From Parasponia andersonii (lineage: Eukaryota > Streptophyta > Magnoliopsida > Rosales > Cannabaceae), in assembly GCA_002914805.1 (NCBI GenBank), contig JXTB01000216.1, positions 143,727 to 207,726 of the forward strand: DNA of 64,000 nucleotides, written 5' to 3'. The position numbers and the translations under genes are program-made. The notes beneath the pieces were generated by a model. The model was not told the DNA's origin. It did not search any database and saw nothing but the letters and a program-made list of their open reading frames with translations. Below, one piece after another: positions 1 to 12,586 of this stretch (within the stretch, counting starts at the first letter, position 1; every line of letters starts with the position of its first letter).

Positions 1-942
1 TAGTACACATTGAATAATGGCAACTTACATGCCACATGTGTTGGTATTAAAAATTTAGTAACAATCTTGGTACACTTAGCATTATCCTTACCTCTCTTCT
101 TTTCCCTCCTTTTGAACCCCGGCAGATCAGCTATAGTAGGTGCTTCTTTTCCCCTATTTCCTTTCCTATCCTGGCAACTATCAGTAGCATGCAATAAAAA
201 ATGTCTAGCGATTCGCTGATATCTAAGATGTATATATGATATATAAAATGACAAATTATTATGAATGTTTCTGCAGCTATCAGTATAAATTAAAACTATA
301 TAATCTATTGCTGCTGCATCAACTGTGATATTTAACAATTTAACCAGCTTTCTTATATGAAGCAGCATTTACCAGTCTACTTATTTCTTTACAAAATCAA
401 GGATGCAGGTAGGTTGTAGAATAGTCATTCTACCAGTGGTGATGACTTGCAGTAAATGTGTGTGTGTGTGTTTTTTTTAACATATATATATATATATATA
501 TTTATTTAGTCATTTCTTAATTTTTTAGGTTTTTCCTTGAAAATCAATTTTCTTACCATATAGTGCATCTTTATGACAGGAGGATACATACGTTTGGGAA
601 GATGATGATGATAGGTATGTTTTTCCATATTTGGTTTTTCTAACATAAGATTTAGTATTCTCAATTGATGATTGCGCTGGATCATTTTCCGAGTACATAA
701 AGTGACCTTCTGCATGTGATTACTTATGGTTTAGCTATAGCCGTTCAACTTGCTTAGTACGGCTGGTTCATTTCATTTTTTCTAGTCTAATGTTTGAGCC
801 TTTTATATATTGGATGTGATTACAGTCTTTATTTTTTTTAAATAGGATACAGGAGGTCAAAATTTTAAGTGAACCTATAGTTTGACCAAAATTTTTTTGG
901 TATTCCAAACAAGAATATCTTCGGTATGTGGAGAGCATAGAA

Positions 943-1200
943 CAAATTGCATTTTAGTTTTAATATGAGTTCAATGATTCTCATCCGCCTCTGGTAAAAT
1001 TTAGAAATTATTTAAGGATTAGTGATGTCATGTTGTTAAAAAAAAAAATCTGTCCTACATGAGAACGAGTGATGTCAAATTGCATTTTAGTTTTAATATG
1101 AGTTCAATGATTCTCATCCGGCTCTGGTAAAATTTAGAAATTATTTAAAGGTTAGTGATGTCATGTTTTAAAAAATAATCTGTCCTACATGAGAACGAGT
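943..1200. repeat. Tandem duplication, about 128-bp unit, two copies
   Basis: Copy 1 (943-1070) and copy 2 (1076-1200) are nearly identical. They differ by a few substitutions and by the length of a short A run. Both end in the same sequence, TACATGAGAACGAGT. The pair lies just upstream of the gene fragment at 1398 and probably falls within its introns. Confidence 0.9.
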
Positions 1201-1397
1201 ACCACCTTTTTTTTTTTTCCCCATAAAGATGTTGACTTGACGGCATTTTTCTTCATTATAGAATCAATGGTTGATGCAGTTTAAATTTTTTCGGAACTGG
1301 CAAACACAAAAAAAATTCCAAGTTTTGTTGGTACTCGAGGATTTTTTTTTTTTGATCTTACAATATGTAGTTTCTAATTATGTGTTTTGGTTAACAG

Positions 1398-2316
1398 ATA
1401 CTCGGTTGAGAAAATTCCTCTCTATGATTCTGCAGAGGATGAGCCTACATCTAAGCTCTTCAATTCCATGACTGTTACCTTCTCGAATTCTGAATATAAT
1501 GTTGATGGGATGACACCAAATGTCAGTGTGGGTTCTGAGCACCAGTTCTTGTCCACTTCTTTTGTTGTTCAGTCCCTTGATGCAGGTCCAATGGAAGGGG
1601 TGGATATCAGCGAAATTAAAGCCGAAGTGAAAGAAGAGAGTAAACTATATTCACAAGACGCCGAACAGGCTCTTTCACAAAAGAATGCAATGATATCTCA
1701 TATTGCAAGCAATAGTGCATCTCGAAAGTATCAGGTTGGACCAAAGTCCATGGCAAAGAAAAAGTCGAAACAGTATTCTAATGGAAAGTTGAAAAAGTTA
1801 GCACAAAAGCAAGTAGATGCCAAGGTTGTCGCTTTACTGTTACCAACAAAGGAAGCACAAGAGGAAGTTCTAAAATACGAGGTATACGACTGCTTGAAAA
1901 AGGAAAAAGAAAGGAAGAAAAAATAATTATGTTTTCTTTAATGTTCATGCATGTGGGAATCCATTCTTGATTCAGTCAAGGACTAATTGTGCGTGTTGTT
2001 GATTTCCGATCTTTATTCGTGTTGATGAGTTTAAGTTGCTTCACAGGAACTGAAAAATGATGCCACCTCCCATCTTAAGTCTTTATACAATGAGATACGA
2101 CCTGCCATCGAAGAACACGAAAGGGATAGCCAAGACAGTGTAGCTACTAGTGTAGCTGAGAAGTGGATAGAAGCCTCCTGCATGAAACTGAAGGCAGAGT
2201 TTGACCTTTATTTTTCCGTAGTGAAAAATGTTACCAGCTTTCCTCAAAAGGTCTTTGACCAAGCAAAGCCTTCTGAAGGTGATAATCAGAGTGAAATAAA
2301 GTACTTGACAAATTGA
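1398..2316 (+). CDS. 3' end of an unrecognised lysine-rich protein gene (two exons)
   Basis: I do not recognise this family. Two exons can be read: 1398-1881, behind the acceptor TTTTGGTTAACAG, and 2047-2316, behind GCTTCACAG. They are joined in phase 0 across a 165-bp GT-AG intron (donor GAG|GTATAC). The frame stays open for about 250 codons and stops at TGA 2314-2316. The first exon encodes an acidic/serine-rich stretch and then a basic segment containing KKKSKQYSNGKLKKLAQK, which resembles a nuclear localisation signal. The second exon encodes a charged, helix-prone tail with EEHERDSQD and a final YLTN. If the intron were retained, the protein would end at a stop at 1924-1926. The start codon and earlier exons were not found and may lie left of the window. 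The open frame and matching splice phases make a real gene likely; function is unknown. Confidence 0.65.
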
Positions 2317-2370
2317 TCTTTCTACCACAGGTACTCTCGGGTTGCCTTTGACCAAGCAAAACCTTCAGAA
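2253..2370. repeat. 25-bp direct repeat of the final coding exon
   Basis: The segment 2253-2277, inside the last exon (encoding FDQAKPSE), recurs at 2346-2370 in the presumed 3' UTR with two mismatches. It is a small local duplication of coding sequence beyond the stop codon. Confidence 0.75.
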
Positions 2371-3573
2371 TACGCAATTTTGTTGTTTTTCTTGTGGTGA
2401 CTAACTGAGGTATTTTTTTCCCAACCTTTTCAGCTCTATATTTAACTGCCTGCTCGGAATTCAAGTTCAAGGCATGTTAAACACTCAATATCGCTAACCA
2501 TGCACATTGACAAAATCACAAAGATGACATGGCTAGTATGTGATTTCAACCACAAATTTTGCAGACAACCTGAGTATGTTTAATGCAGATTACCATATAG
2601 ATAACTAGGATTATTCAGAATTATAATTAGGGTTTATATTACTTTAACTAAGCACAATGTGTGTGTGTGTGTTTTTTTAATTGGAAACTAAGCAGAGTGT
2701 AAGTATGGTATAAATTCTCAGAGTTTCCTACTTGTGTAGCAATTGTTTTTCTTTTAATAGGCCTAGGTGTGTTATTTTTCACACGATGATTGAATGAGTT
2801 AACAAATTATTCTGATTCTCTAGTATTCTTTCTAAATCTCTACTGATTCTCGTTGTCTTTCCAATTCTCTCTATCCACATGGATCTAATTGTATATTGTT
2901 TTCATGATAAACACCTCCTAATAAACCAGTTAAATACCTTGGGAATCAATATTGGTTTATTCCGTTCTATCAGCTGGAATTCTTTTTCGTTGTAAGCAAA
3001 AACATGCTTCGTATTACGGCCTCGGTCATGAGTTTAAAGTAAACGTGTCTCAAAGAGAATAATTTTGAATATATGTCTAATCTTGATTATCATCAATATC
3101 ATGGTATAGCTGCACTCTTCATTCTGTATGGGGGGCATTTCACCATTATATACTCTTGCAAACTTTTTTTTTTTTCTTTTGGATAAAATATACTCTTGCA
3201 AACTTCCCCAAGTTGGAATTGCTCTAACGGCTATGTGCAGAACAGGCCTTATGTGATGCCACTTTAGATACCAGCAGGTGTGTTACCTTATATTATAAAA
3301 ATTTAGAGCTCTGGTTTGAAAAAGCAAGTGAAGGAAAAGACATCTGGATTGTGAAGTTATTTAAAAAAGAAAAAGAAAAGAAAAAAAAAGGAAACACTTG
3401 GAATTGCAACCCAGTTATTACTATTAGGTGTGTTTGTAATGCAATTTGGCCGGTTTTACATTTTATTTAGTGCGCCAAACTACACATACGATTTATGCTT
3501 ATTCACGATGCGGTTTGAAATGGTTGGATAAAACTAAACCAAAGCATATCTATATTTGGGGTGAGATTGTTTC

Positions 3574-3628
<55 letters not shown>

Positions 3629-6600
3629 GTGGTTTGGAAGATAGTAATTAGAAATGAATTTGACAAATTTTGCACTGCTTTGACAATTTTTGCCAATTAA
3701 AATTTGTCTACTATTGCGTCTACACTTTTTTTTTTTTTGAAGACTTAAATAATATGACATCCAGTTATAAAAAAAAAAAATACTGCGAAATGTAGCATTA
3801 CAAATAAAAAATGATATGAGTAAAAGCGTAATTTGAAGTGTATCGTGGTGCGTTGCAGTTTGATTTACATAAAATTTTCCAAAATCACGCACCAGATCGC
3901 TCTTGCGGTTTCGAGGATTTTATCAACAATACGAACTCATATATTTGCACAATTCAACTTATAATTAAAAGCTTGATATTTTTCAATGCCTATAGCTTTG
4001 TCTCCACTTGGCTGCTTCTCTTCGTTGGTCTTAGACCGAGTCACCGTATTGTCATTTTGTGTTAAATAATTTGTGGGAGGCGTCAAAATCAAATGCTTTG
4101 TCAAGGTTTCGGTAATAGACAACCATGGAGTTCTTGCTGTATACCAAATTAACTGAAAATGACTAAACTGTAACCTAGCTTAACTTATACCTAGTATTGC
4201 TTCTTAGTACGGTAAATCAATAGAATATAAATTTTGAATTTTCCTCGCACATTTATTAGCGCGTGCTGACTCATGTGCCAATAGTGCCCCTGAGTGTTGC
4301 CCATCACATAATCATATATTTACATGCATTATGAAATTTGATTATTATAAACATGCCAACTTATTTATTGCTTGCAGTACCCCTCACTGTTGCCCATTAT
4401 ACAATTATATGCATTATGGAGTTTTGATTATTCTATACATGCAATCAATGATATAACAATTGTAGAATAAGGAATACAATTTCTAATTGGTCCTTAAAAT
4501 AATGTGAAAAGTTTCGCTTTAGTCTCAAGTTTGTTTTTAAAAAAGTTACATGTTAATCGTTTTTATAATTCTTTTTTTTTTTTTGTGAAAATTCAGAGTT
4601 ATTACATATGAAAACTAATTTTAGTTGGCAGTTCCCGGAGTTTGAAAGAAGTTCCATTTTTAGTCTATTTTCATTACAAAATTGGATTTTCACCCTAGTT
4701 TAAAAATTAATAATAGCGAATACAGCAAAGCCTAGCAGATCGGAGTTCAAATTTGTCAACCCTCAAGTACGAAAAGAAAAATGATGTTATCAATATATTT
4801 TTTCCCCTTTTTTTTTTTTGAAAAAACCCAATGAAAAAAAAGAAAGAAAACTAAAATAATTATATAGGGGTAGAAAGAAATTATAATTAAAACAGTTTAG
4901 TACGTGCTATGGTTAGTGACAAGGCTAGAAAAATTTTCCGAAGGGAATCTAATGCTAAATTTATTTTTTCCCCATTCTTTTTGCTTTTTTTTTTTAACCT
5001 CAATTTCTTCAAATGGACTACAAATTGAGGATAAAAGGAACATGGATATGACTACTTTCACCCCTAGTTGACATTTTAGAACTTGCAAATTTTTTGGATA
5101 TAGATAAGACCAATTTTTTTTATTTTTGTAGGACTTGATAGAGAGAGAAATAAAAACATTCTAAAGTTATCCTTCTTGCAATTCTTTTTTCTTTTTCACA
5201 TTTCTTCTCTTTCATCTACACTATTTCACTTCATTTTCTCCATTGTTGTCGTGTTCATTTTCTTTCCCTCTTTGTTATTTTTCGTTCAAATCGAAGCTAT
5301 AAGAAACCATAAAAAGACCGAAGCTCATTCGTTAGATATTAGGAAGTTTTGGCATTTGATATTATTTAATAATGATTAATCAACGTTTTAAAGGAGGTTT
5401 ATAATAGTAATCTAGATATTATTGTGCTCAAATATTCATATTTGTTACTAAATTATTATCTTCTTCTAATGGTGATCTAACTATTGCTAGTTAACTATAT
5501 GGTTAAGTAGTTCATGATCTCAGGGCAAGAATACGGAGGTTGAGAACTACCTATTTAGCCTCATATCACATACTGGTCAGGTAGTACTTAACCTGAGGCC
5601 AAAAACTACTTGACCTAAAATAGTAGGCACCAAAAGTAAAAATGATGACTTATATGGGCGACTTTCTCGTCCTTTTCAACGATGTTGTAGTTGAAAATTT
5701 TGCTAACCCTTTCTTATCTTCGGCTGACCTAATTTTTGTCATTCTGGGTGTGTTCCTTTAGATGAGAAGAATCAATCGAAGAGTTTAAATACTGATTTAG
5801 GTGAAAGGTTTTTGAGTTTAAGGACAATTTTTGTAGTTGGACATAAAAAATTCTGCATAATTAATGATAAATAAATCACATACTTGATCAAACAATGAAA
5901 AAAATAAATATTAAGTTAAATTAACCAAATAAACTGATCAAAAAGACAACAAGTCAAGTTTTACTAGATCTAAGATCAAGTATAACTTGACCTTCAATCG
6001 GGTGAATGATTCATGATTTTATGTAATTAAATATTTGTTATGAGGTCAAGATCCACTTGACCTAGTCTTGACTTTTGCTGAGGTCAAGTGGAGAGAAATG
6101 GATTTTGTAGGAAATGGTCATGTCAGCTTTTCTATTGTGTTGGCTGGTGATTTGGTTAGAGCATTTTAGTCTTTTAACTCGTGTGAGCCATAATGTTTGG
6201 TCCTACAAAATTTATTATTAAAGGTAGTCTTCAAAATATCTAAAAGGGGTGAAAGTAGTCCTATTCATATCCTTTTTTTGTAATTGCGTAATATAATTAG
6301 TATAATTTAAAAATAGTTATTTTGAAACACATAATTAATATAAACCAAATAAAAAATTTGTGAAAATTAGGTCATGTCCTGCGTTTCTAGAAAAGAATTA
6401 GAAATATACAATAGACTTGATTTTTTCTAGATTCGGTACCATATTTTTTTTAAAAAATATCACTTTTTAAAAAGTTTTTAGAAAAATGTCATTTTCTAAA
6501 ATAGTAGTATTTTTAATGCCATTTAAAATTGGTATTTCTAAAAAGAGTGGTATTGGAAAAAAAAAATCTGACCTACTGTATTTTTGTAATTTCTTTTTTT

Positions 6601-8994
6601 TTTTGGGTAGAAGTGTTAAAAACCCAAAAAGATTTTTAAAGTGAGGTTCAGAGAAAAATTATTCATAAAAGTGTGAAAAAAAATATAAGTGAGGTTTAAA
6701 AATCATAAAATTCAATGGGGTTAAGTGAGGGGTATTACTGAATTTTCAAATAAAATATGTGGGTGAATTTTAAATTATAAAAATTTAAGAGGATTGGAAT
6801 ATTTTCAAAGTAATAGGTTAAAACTGAAATTTGATGTCACTGGGCCCAGTGTGGCGGTGGCTCCGTCCTTGTCCCTGGATGTGGTTATCATCAATTAGAA
6901 TCGCTTGGTGACCACAAGGTCCACGACTATAATTCTATCAAAAAAAAAAAAAAAAAAAGGAAAAGGTTCACACCTATCATTTTTTTTACTTAATTAGATT
7001 TCATCCTCCTCTCATTTTTCTTCTTACAAAAGAGGTTCAGTTATTTTTAGAAATCTGGATTCATCAAACCAGTTCCAATTTATTGTTTCCTTTTATTGTT
7101 CGAGAAATTTTCAAATCTTTTCCTTTTGTAGATTTCATAACTGGATTTGATGGTAAAATTAGCAATGTTCAAGGAGATATTGTCTCTCTCCGTTTCTTAG
7201 TTATTTTTTTAATTATTTTTCTGAGTTTTTTTACCGTGCATTGCAGCCCATCAAACTTGTTTCTTTAATTACCACTCATTTTAATCTAACGGTTAATTAA
7301 ATGCTCTAGTCCTATGAGAGGGATTTTGCTGCTACTACACTAAAATTCTCCTAGAATTATTTTTCAGTATTTTTTCTTATTTTTTTTAATTCTATGTTTC
7401 GCACACATGTATGTATGTGTATCTATATACATAAACTCCTTCTTTTAAATGGGTTCAACTATTGTAGAGAGTAAAAATATACTCGGATCCTTATCCTCCA
7501 CAGAGATTTGCACTTGGTGTGTATATATCAAGTTAACTAAGAGATAAACAAGATTAGAAGTCAAATACGTGCTCAGATGTGATGTGGCGTTTTGTCAATG
7601 TGTTTCTAAATAAGTTCCGCTAGACTACACTAGGTTTACGCATGTATGAGTGATGCATGCACAACTAAATGTGTATAGATTTCCAACCCCAAAAAAACAA
7701 AAATGTGTATAGATGGATTAAATATATTAGCAATGTTGCTAAGTAAATTCCACTACATTACAATAGCTAGGTGTGCTAGTATAAAGCGGGATTTAGCATG
7801 TACAAGCTTGATGTTGAATATGTATATAAATAAATGAGTTAGATGAATAATTGACTTCAACATAAATAAACAGTAAAGCCAACCATTTTGGTGGCTATAT
7901 TGTCTGCTAGGCAGTAATAATACGTTTTTAACTGAATAAAAATGTATACAATTCAATCGAATATGTAATATTCGGCAAAAAAAATGATATGACGAAACAA
8001 GTGATATAGATATGATAAAAAATAAATGCTAGTTCCTTTGGAATTTTCTTAGTGGTAGTGACTAGAGTTCAAATAGGAATCGTAAGAGCAGCTAAAAATG
8101 TAAAGTGCAATTTTACGCTACTTGGAGAATGGAAAGAATTACTTAAGTGATGGCAATAATTCATGTGAATATCATACTATAATAATATTTTTTTCAACTC
8201 TGTGTATCTCTTGTTTCCCCTTCTCCTAACTCCCAATCTCCACTAATAAATAGTCCAAAAACTTTATATAACAGCTCTTTGAACTCTTACAAGTTATATT
8301 TCTCATGTTGATCGCATAAACAACTAAACAAGTAGGTTACTAGGGGTTGATCCAATCGGGAGTTTCTTCTCAATATAAAATGCCTACTTGTTCATAATTG
8401 TAGATGTTTAAGACCCAACTCGAATTAGTCACCTACAATTACCCCCGTAATCACAGTTGCTTGTCCACGTGACAACTCCTCATCTATCCATCTCTTAAAT
8501 ATAATAAATTCATTAAGATATTCTTGTACATGTGGCGGAATGTGAACCGCTGGTGGCTCCTTACTCATCTCCAGGACGCATGTCATGCTGCCATTAGGTG
8601 GTGATTTTCACCCTCTTCAATTTTTTTTTTTTTTTTTTATTTTTTATTGGGAAGTTCTGAGTCATCACCGTAAGCTTCAATTTCTTTTTATATCACAAAG
8701 TAATTTTAAATAATTATGTGTTTACTTTGTACAGTTCTTATATTCCAAATATACTCAAGTCTGTACATTCACCTTCTTCACTTTGATTCCCTAATTTTCA
8801 AGCTAAAAAAAATATTAAAAATTAAAAATATTATTAAGTTACTCTTTGCAGGATAAATTCACAGTAGCATAAGTGTATCCTACAAAAATCAAATGTTGAA
8901 GTCCAAAACCCAAAACTTGAAGCATAAGAATCTATTTCTAACAAAGTCTACTGAAACTTTCGAAGGAACTAATTAAAAAAAATATATGAATGCT
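2371..8994. other. Intergenic, AT-rich; no gene seen
   Basis: No reading frame here has coding character. The stretch contains a roughly 48-bp poly-T tract near 3580-3627, other homopolymer runs, and a diverged tandem duplication at 4285-4444. The words AGGTCAAG/CTTGACCT recur between about 5500 and 6110. A weak repeat pair lies near 7600 and 7735 (AAGTTCCGCTAGAC versus AAATTCCACTACAT). Confidence 0.6.
4285..4444. repeat. Diverged tandem duplication, about 92-bp period
   Basis: 4285-4359 and 4377-4444 share GTGCCCCTGAGTGTTGCCC versus GTACCCCTCACTGTTGCCC, then ATGCATTATGAAATTTGATT versus ATGCATTATGGAGTTTTGAT. The copies carry substitutions and small gaps, so the duplication is old. Confidence 0.7.
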
Positions 8995-11497
8995 TGGTAA
9001 AATCCTAAATTTTGTAAGGGTAATTAAGTAATTTTACTTTAAGGATAATTTAGTAATTTTATATTTTTAGATTAATTATATAAAAATCTGAAATAATTTG
9101 GTGTTGAATCTAGACAAGATTAAGTCTAGGTGCAGTTGGGGCAAAAGTGAAAAAGAAATTTCAAAATGGGGACAAAAGTGTAATTAAGTAGGGACTAAAG
9201 TGAGAGAATCTTTTTAAAATTGTGGCCAAAGTAGAATTTTAGAAACTTTTTTTTCGGTTGAATCAGATTGCGCCACGTGTCCACTGCTACAGTTTTTAAA
9301 AATTGTATAAAAACCCCCCATTTCTTCTTTCTTCTCCACGGAAGCCCCTGAGATCCACCCTCTGTTACTGTTCACATACGATCACCACCAGCCGCCGCCG
9401 TGCCAGACGCGCCTGCCCGCCGTGACCAGAAGACGCTGACGAATCAACGTCAGGTACTGCCGTCGTGAACCGCCATCTCTCGCCGGAGAAATCGTAGCCC
9501 GAAGCCACCGCCTACCGATCAGTTTTTCGCCAGCCATTCCGCCGTCCGACGTCCGATCATCACACCACCACCACCGTTGGATACGTCTCGACGCCAGCTT
9601 TCATTTCCGACCACTCTCGGCCTCCAACTCGGCTCCGGTGAGAAGTTGACTACTATAGCAATATTTTAATATTTAATTTTTGTGGTATTTTCGTAATTAT
9701 TTTGGAATTGAGTTATTTTTCTCGAGAAAATTTTACCACGTGATAGAGGAGTTTGAAACATGAAATTCCATGATTTTTAAGTGTTAAAACGATGACCGGA
9801 AGATCGTTAATTATTGGGAAGAAAATGTGGTATTTTTCTAATTATTTTCAAAATGTGGTATTTTTATAAATTTTGGATTTTTGAGCCCATTTAGTGTTCG
9901 GGACCTCGAAACTGAGTTCTGACTTCGAATTTGGACTCAGTGAGATCGAGACATGAAGTTTGATATAAAATACCACTATTTTCCGAAGTGGCACGAAAAT
10001 CGAGAAAATTGCTGCGTGCCATGGGCCGGTCCCATACCGGGACCCGTTTTCGACGAACTATATATCTAAACCAACGTTTTTGGGTGTTCTGAATTCAGTA
10101 GTGACCTCTGTTTCTCAATCCGAGACTCCGTTTGAAAAGTCAACTTTTCAAGTGAACGTGACGAGATTCGAGAACAACTGTCTGAACAACCCAGTGATCA
10201 ATTGAGGATATTTCTAGCGTCGTTAGCTCAACATAACTATTATTTCGAGGTAGGGGATTCCACTTCCTTGTTTCTATTATTTTCATTAAAATTGGAATTT
10301 ATTCTGAAAAATGAAATTTCGTGATTTTATTAAATTGAATTATTTGAATAGTTATTTTAATGAACTATGAATTTGCGAAACATTGTAGACTGCTCTAGAT
10401 ATTTTTTTAAATATGATTTTATACAAGTTTTTATACTTGAAATTTGGTAAAACCATATAAACTGTACTTTTGGATTTTAAAATACAAAATGGATTTTAAT
10501 TAAAAATCAGAGCATGTCTAGAATGTTAAACCACTGTATGATTGTTTGAGACTTCATATATTGCACATTTCATATGATCATGCATGAGAGTCGTCTTAGG
10601 CATCACGGTGTTGTAGTAGGCGGACTAGTATACCCGCCTTCGGTGAGAGCCTGTAAACCCGCGCGGGGTTTGTTTTCTGACTATCTCCATTTGGTAGGCG
10701 TAGGCATTCAGTGCCCCTCCGGTTCGGTAGGATTTGACACATGGGTGTCCCTCCGGTTTCCAGAGATAGATGTCAGGCAGAGAGCACTCAATACATATAG
10801 TATAAGTTGCTCTAGTCGTGATGAGAGGATGAGAGCTCATGTGATGTGTTGATTTATGAGATGTGCATTATGCTTATTTTAATTGATACTTTTATATGTT
10901 TTGACCTGGATATCTGGTTTTGGTTTTTAACATAGTTTTCTGTAAATGGTTTAAATCCTTAATATTTATAGAAATGCTTTTCAATAATACTAACCATGCA
11001 AATGTTTTGAGATTTATAAAAGACTTTCCCAAAAAGGGAAATTGAGTAACCTACTAGACAATTTATACTCACTCTTCCTACTTTCTCCACAGGTGGTGTC
11101 CAGTGTGACATTGATGGTCAACAAACGGAATAAGAAATTATCTTTTATTCGTAGTTTGAGACTTGGTAATGTTAGAAGTGAATACAAGACTCGTGTTTAA
11201 GTCTTGTTAAATATATGGATATTGCTAGCATTCATGTTAAGTGTATTACTTTGAAAATGTTTGTAACTATATATGTCATTCTAGCTTGATGTTTAGGTGT
11301 GAATGATGATGCTTAGTGAACTATCTGAGAATTTAGTTTTTTTTTTTATAATTTTTCAGTCTGTGTTTATTGGTGACTATGAACTGTGGGATAGGTCTAC
11401 TGATTAGAATTCATAATACATTTGTAAAAAAAAAAAAAAAAATTCTAATTTTTGTGAAATTCCCCTTTTGCCACTACCTGGGATCTGGGTCGTGACA
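8995..11497 (+). mobile_element. Probable solo LTR of a Ty3/gypsy-type retrotransposon (about 2.5 kb)
   Basis: The block differs in composition from its flanks. It has a G-box (CACGTG at 9274), a TATA box (TATAAAA at 9306), a C/T-rich and then CG-rich leader (9320-9640), and a 3' end GGGTCGTGACA at 11487-11497. That terminus fits the TG...CA rule of LTRs. The tetramer TGCT occurs on both sides (8991-8994 and 11498-11501) and may be the target site duplication. The exact edge is ambiguous because neighbouring bases also match. No gag, pol, primer site or second LTR was seen, so a solo LTR is the simplest reading. The family is inferred from length and the terminal motif only. Confidence 0.5.
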
Positions 11498-12535
11498 TGC
11501 TTATCAACAAAGATATACATATATCATAGGATCGATTTTTTTTTGGTTCCATTTCATGATTTTTTTTCTTTTTTTTTTCGAAAACAAAAAAAAAATCTCA
11601 TTTATTCTTTATATATAAGACGATGACAATTTTTATCATTCTACAGTGTTTCTTTTTGTTATTTTTTTTTTAAAAAAAACAACTCTTTAATCTTATATAT
11701 ATTTACATGTTTATATATAATATTATGTACCGTAGTTTTTATGTGAAACGACTTTTCTAGGCATTTTGAATGATGAAAAGGTAACTTGGATTAGAGTTTC
11801 TTTTCACAACAAAAAAAAAGAGTTTTTTTTTTCTATTTATTTCTTTCTCCTCCTATTTTGGATATTATTTACAGCTTGCAGAGAAGTTCTAAATCTATTT
11901 CATTTGAGCTATGCACATTCAAATTATAAAAGGTATATCTAACAATTAATTTGTCTTTTCTAATAATTTTAATTATGGATAAAATTACATTAAAAATAAA
12001 ATTTGATTAAATAATGAATGTACATAATTCAAATGACGATGGTTTTAGAATTTCTATTTCTTATATTTTTTCTTTGGAAAAAAAAAAAAGATCTGAGCCC
12101 AAAGAAAGTTAAATAGTATAGAAAGATGACAGTTTTTTCGTTGAACATAAAAAATGAGCTAGTTAGGGCTATATTAATTTTTTTTAATTTAGAAAAACTA
12201 GAGATATAATAAAAAGCCTAGAGTTATCAAGCGGCGGGAGCATAATTTGAGGAGACTTCTACTATACAACTCCTCCTTTTGACTCTATTAATGCATCCTT
12301 TTTAATGACCGTTGGATTTATATTGCACGGCTTAGATGAGATGGGTTCACAAAGCATAACATGATTCAACCACATACTATTACTACTTCTATTTATTAAA
12401 AAAAAAAAAACAAACTTCCTTCCTATATGACTTCTTCTCACATGGACGTCGTCTTTCATTTTGCACTCAACCTGTTACTCTAAAATCTCGAGAAATTAGA
12501 AACTACAAAGCTAATAACAACACAAATAGGTGATA

Positions 12536-12586
<51 letters not shown>

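Noticed and set aside
1398..2316. TITAN-like protein as the identity of the left-hand gene
   Set aside because: I considered it because both are lysine-rich nuclear-type proteins, but no specific motif supports it.
3503..3892. 129-codon minus-strand frame with a poly-lysine stretch
   Set aside because: Produced by the poly-T tract near 3580-3627; no coding character on either side.
10574..10852. 92-codon frame in the LTR-like block
   Set aside because: Lies in the presumed non-coding LTR with no recognisable domain; overlapping frames exist on both strands.
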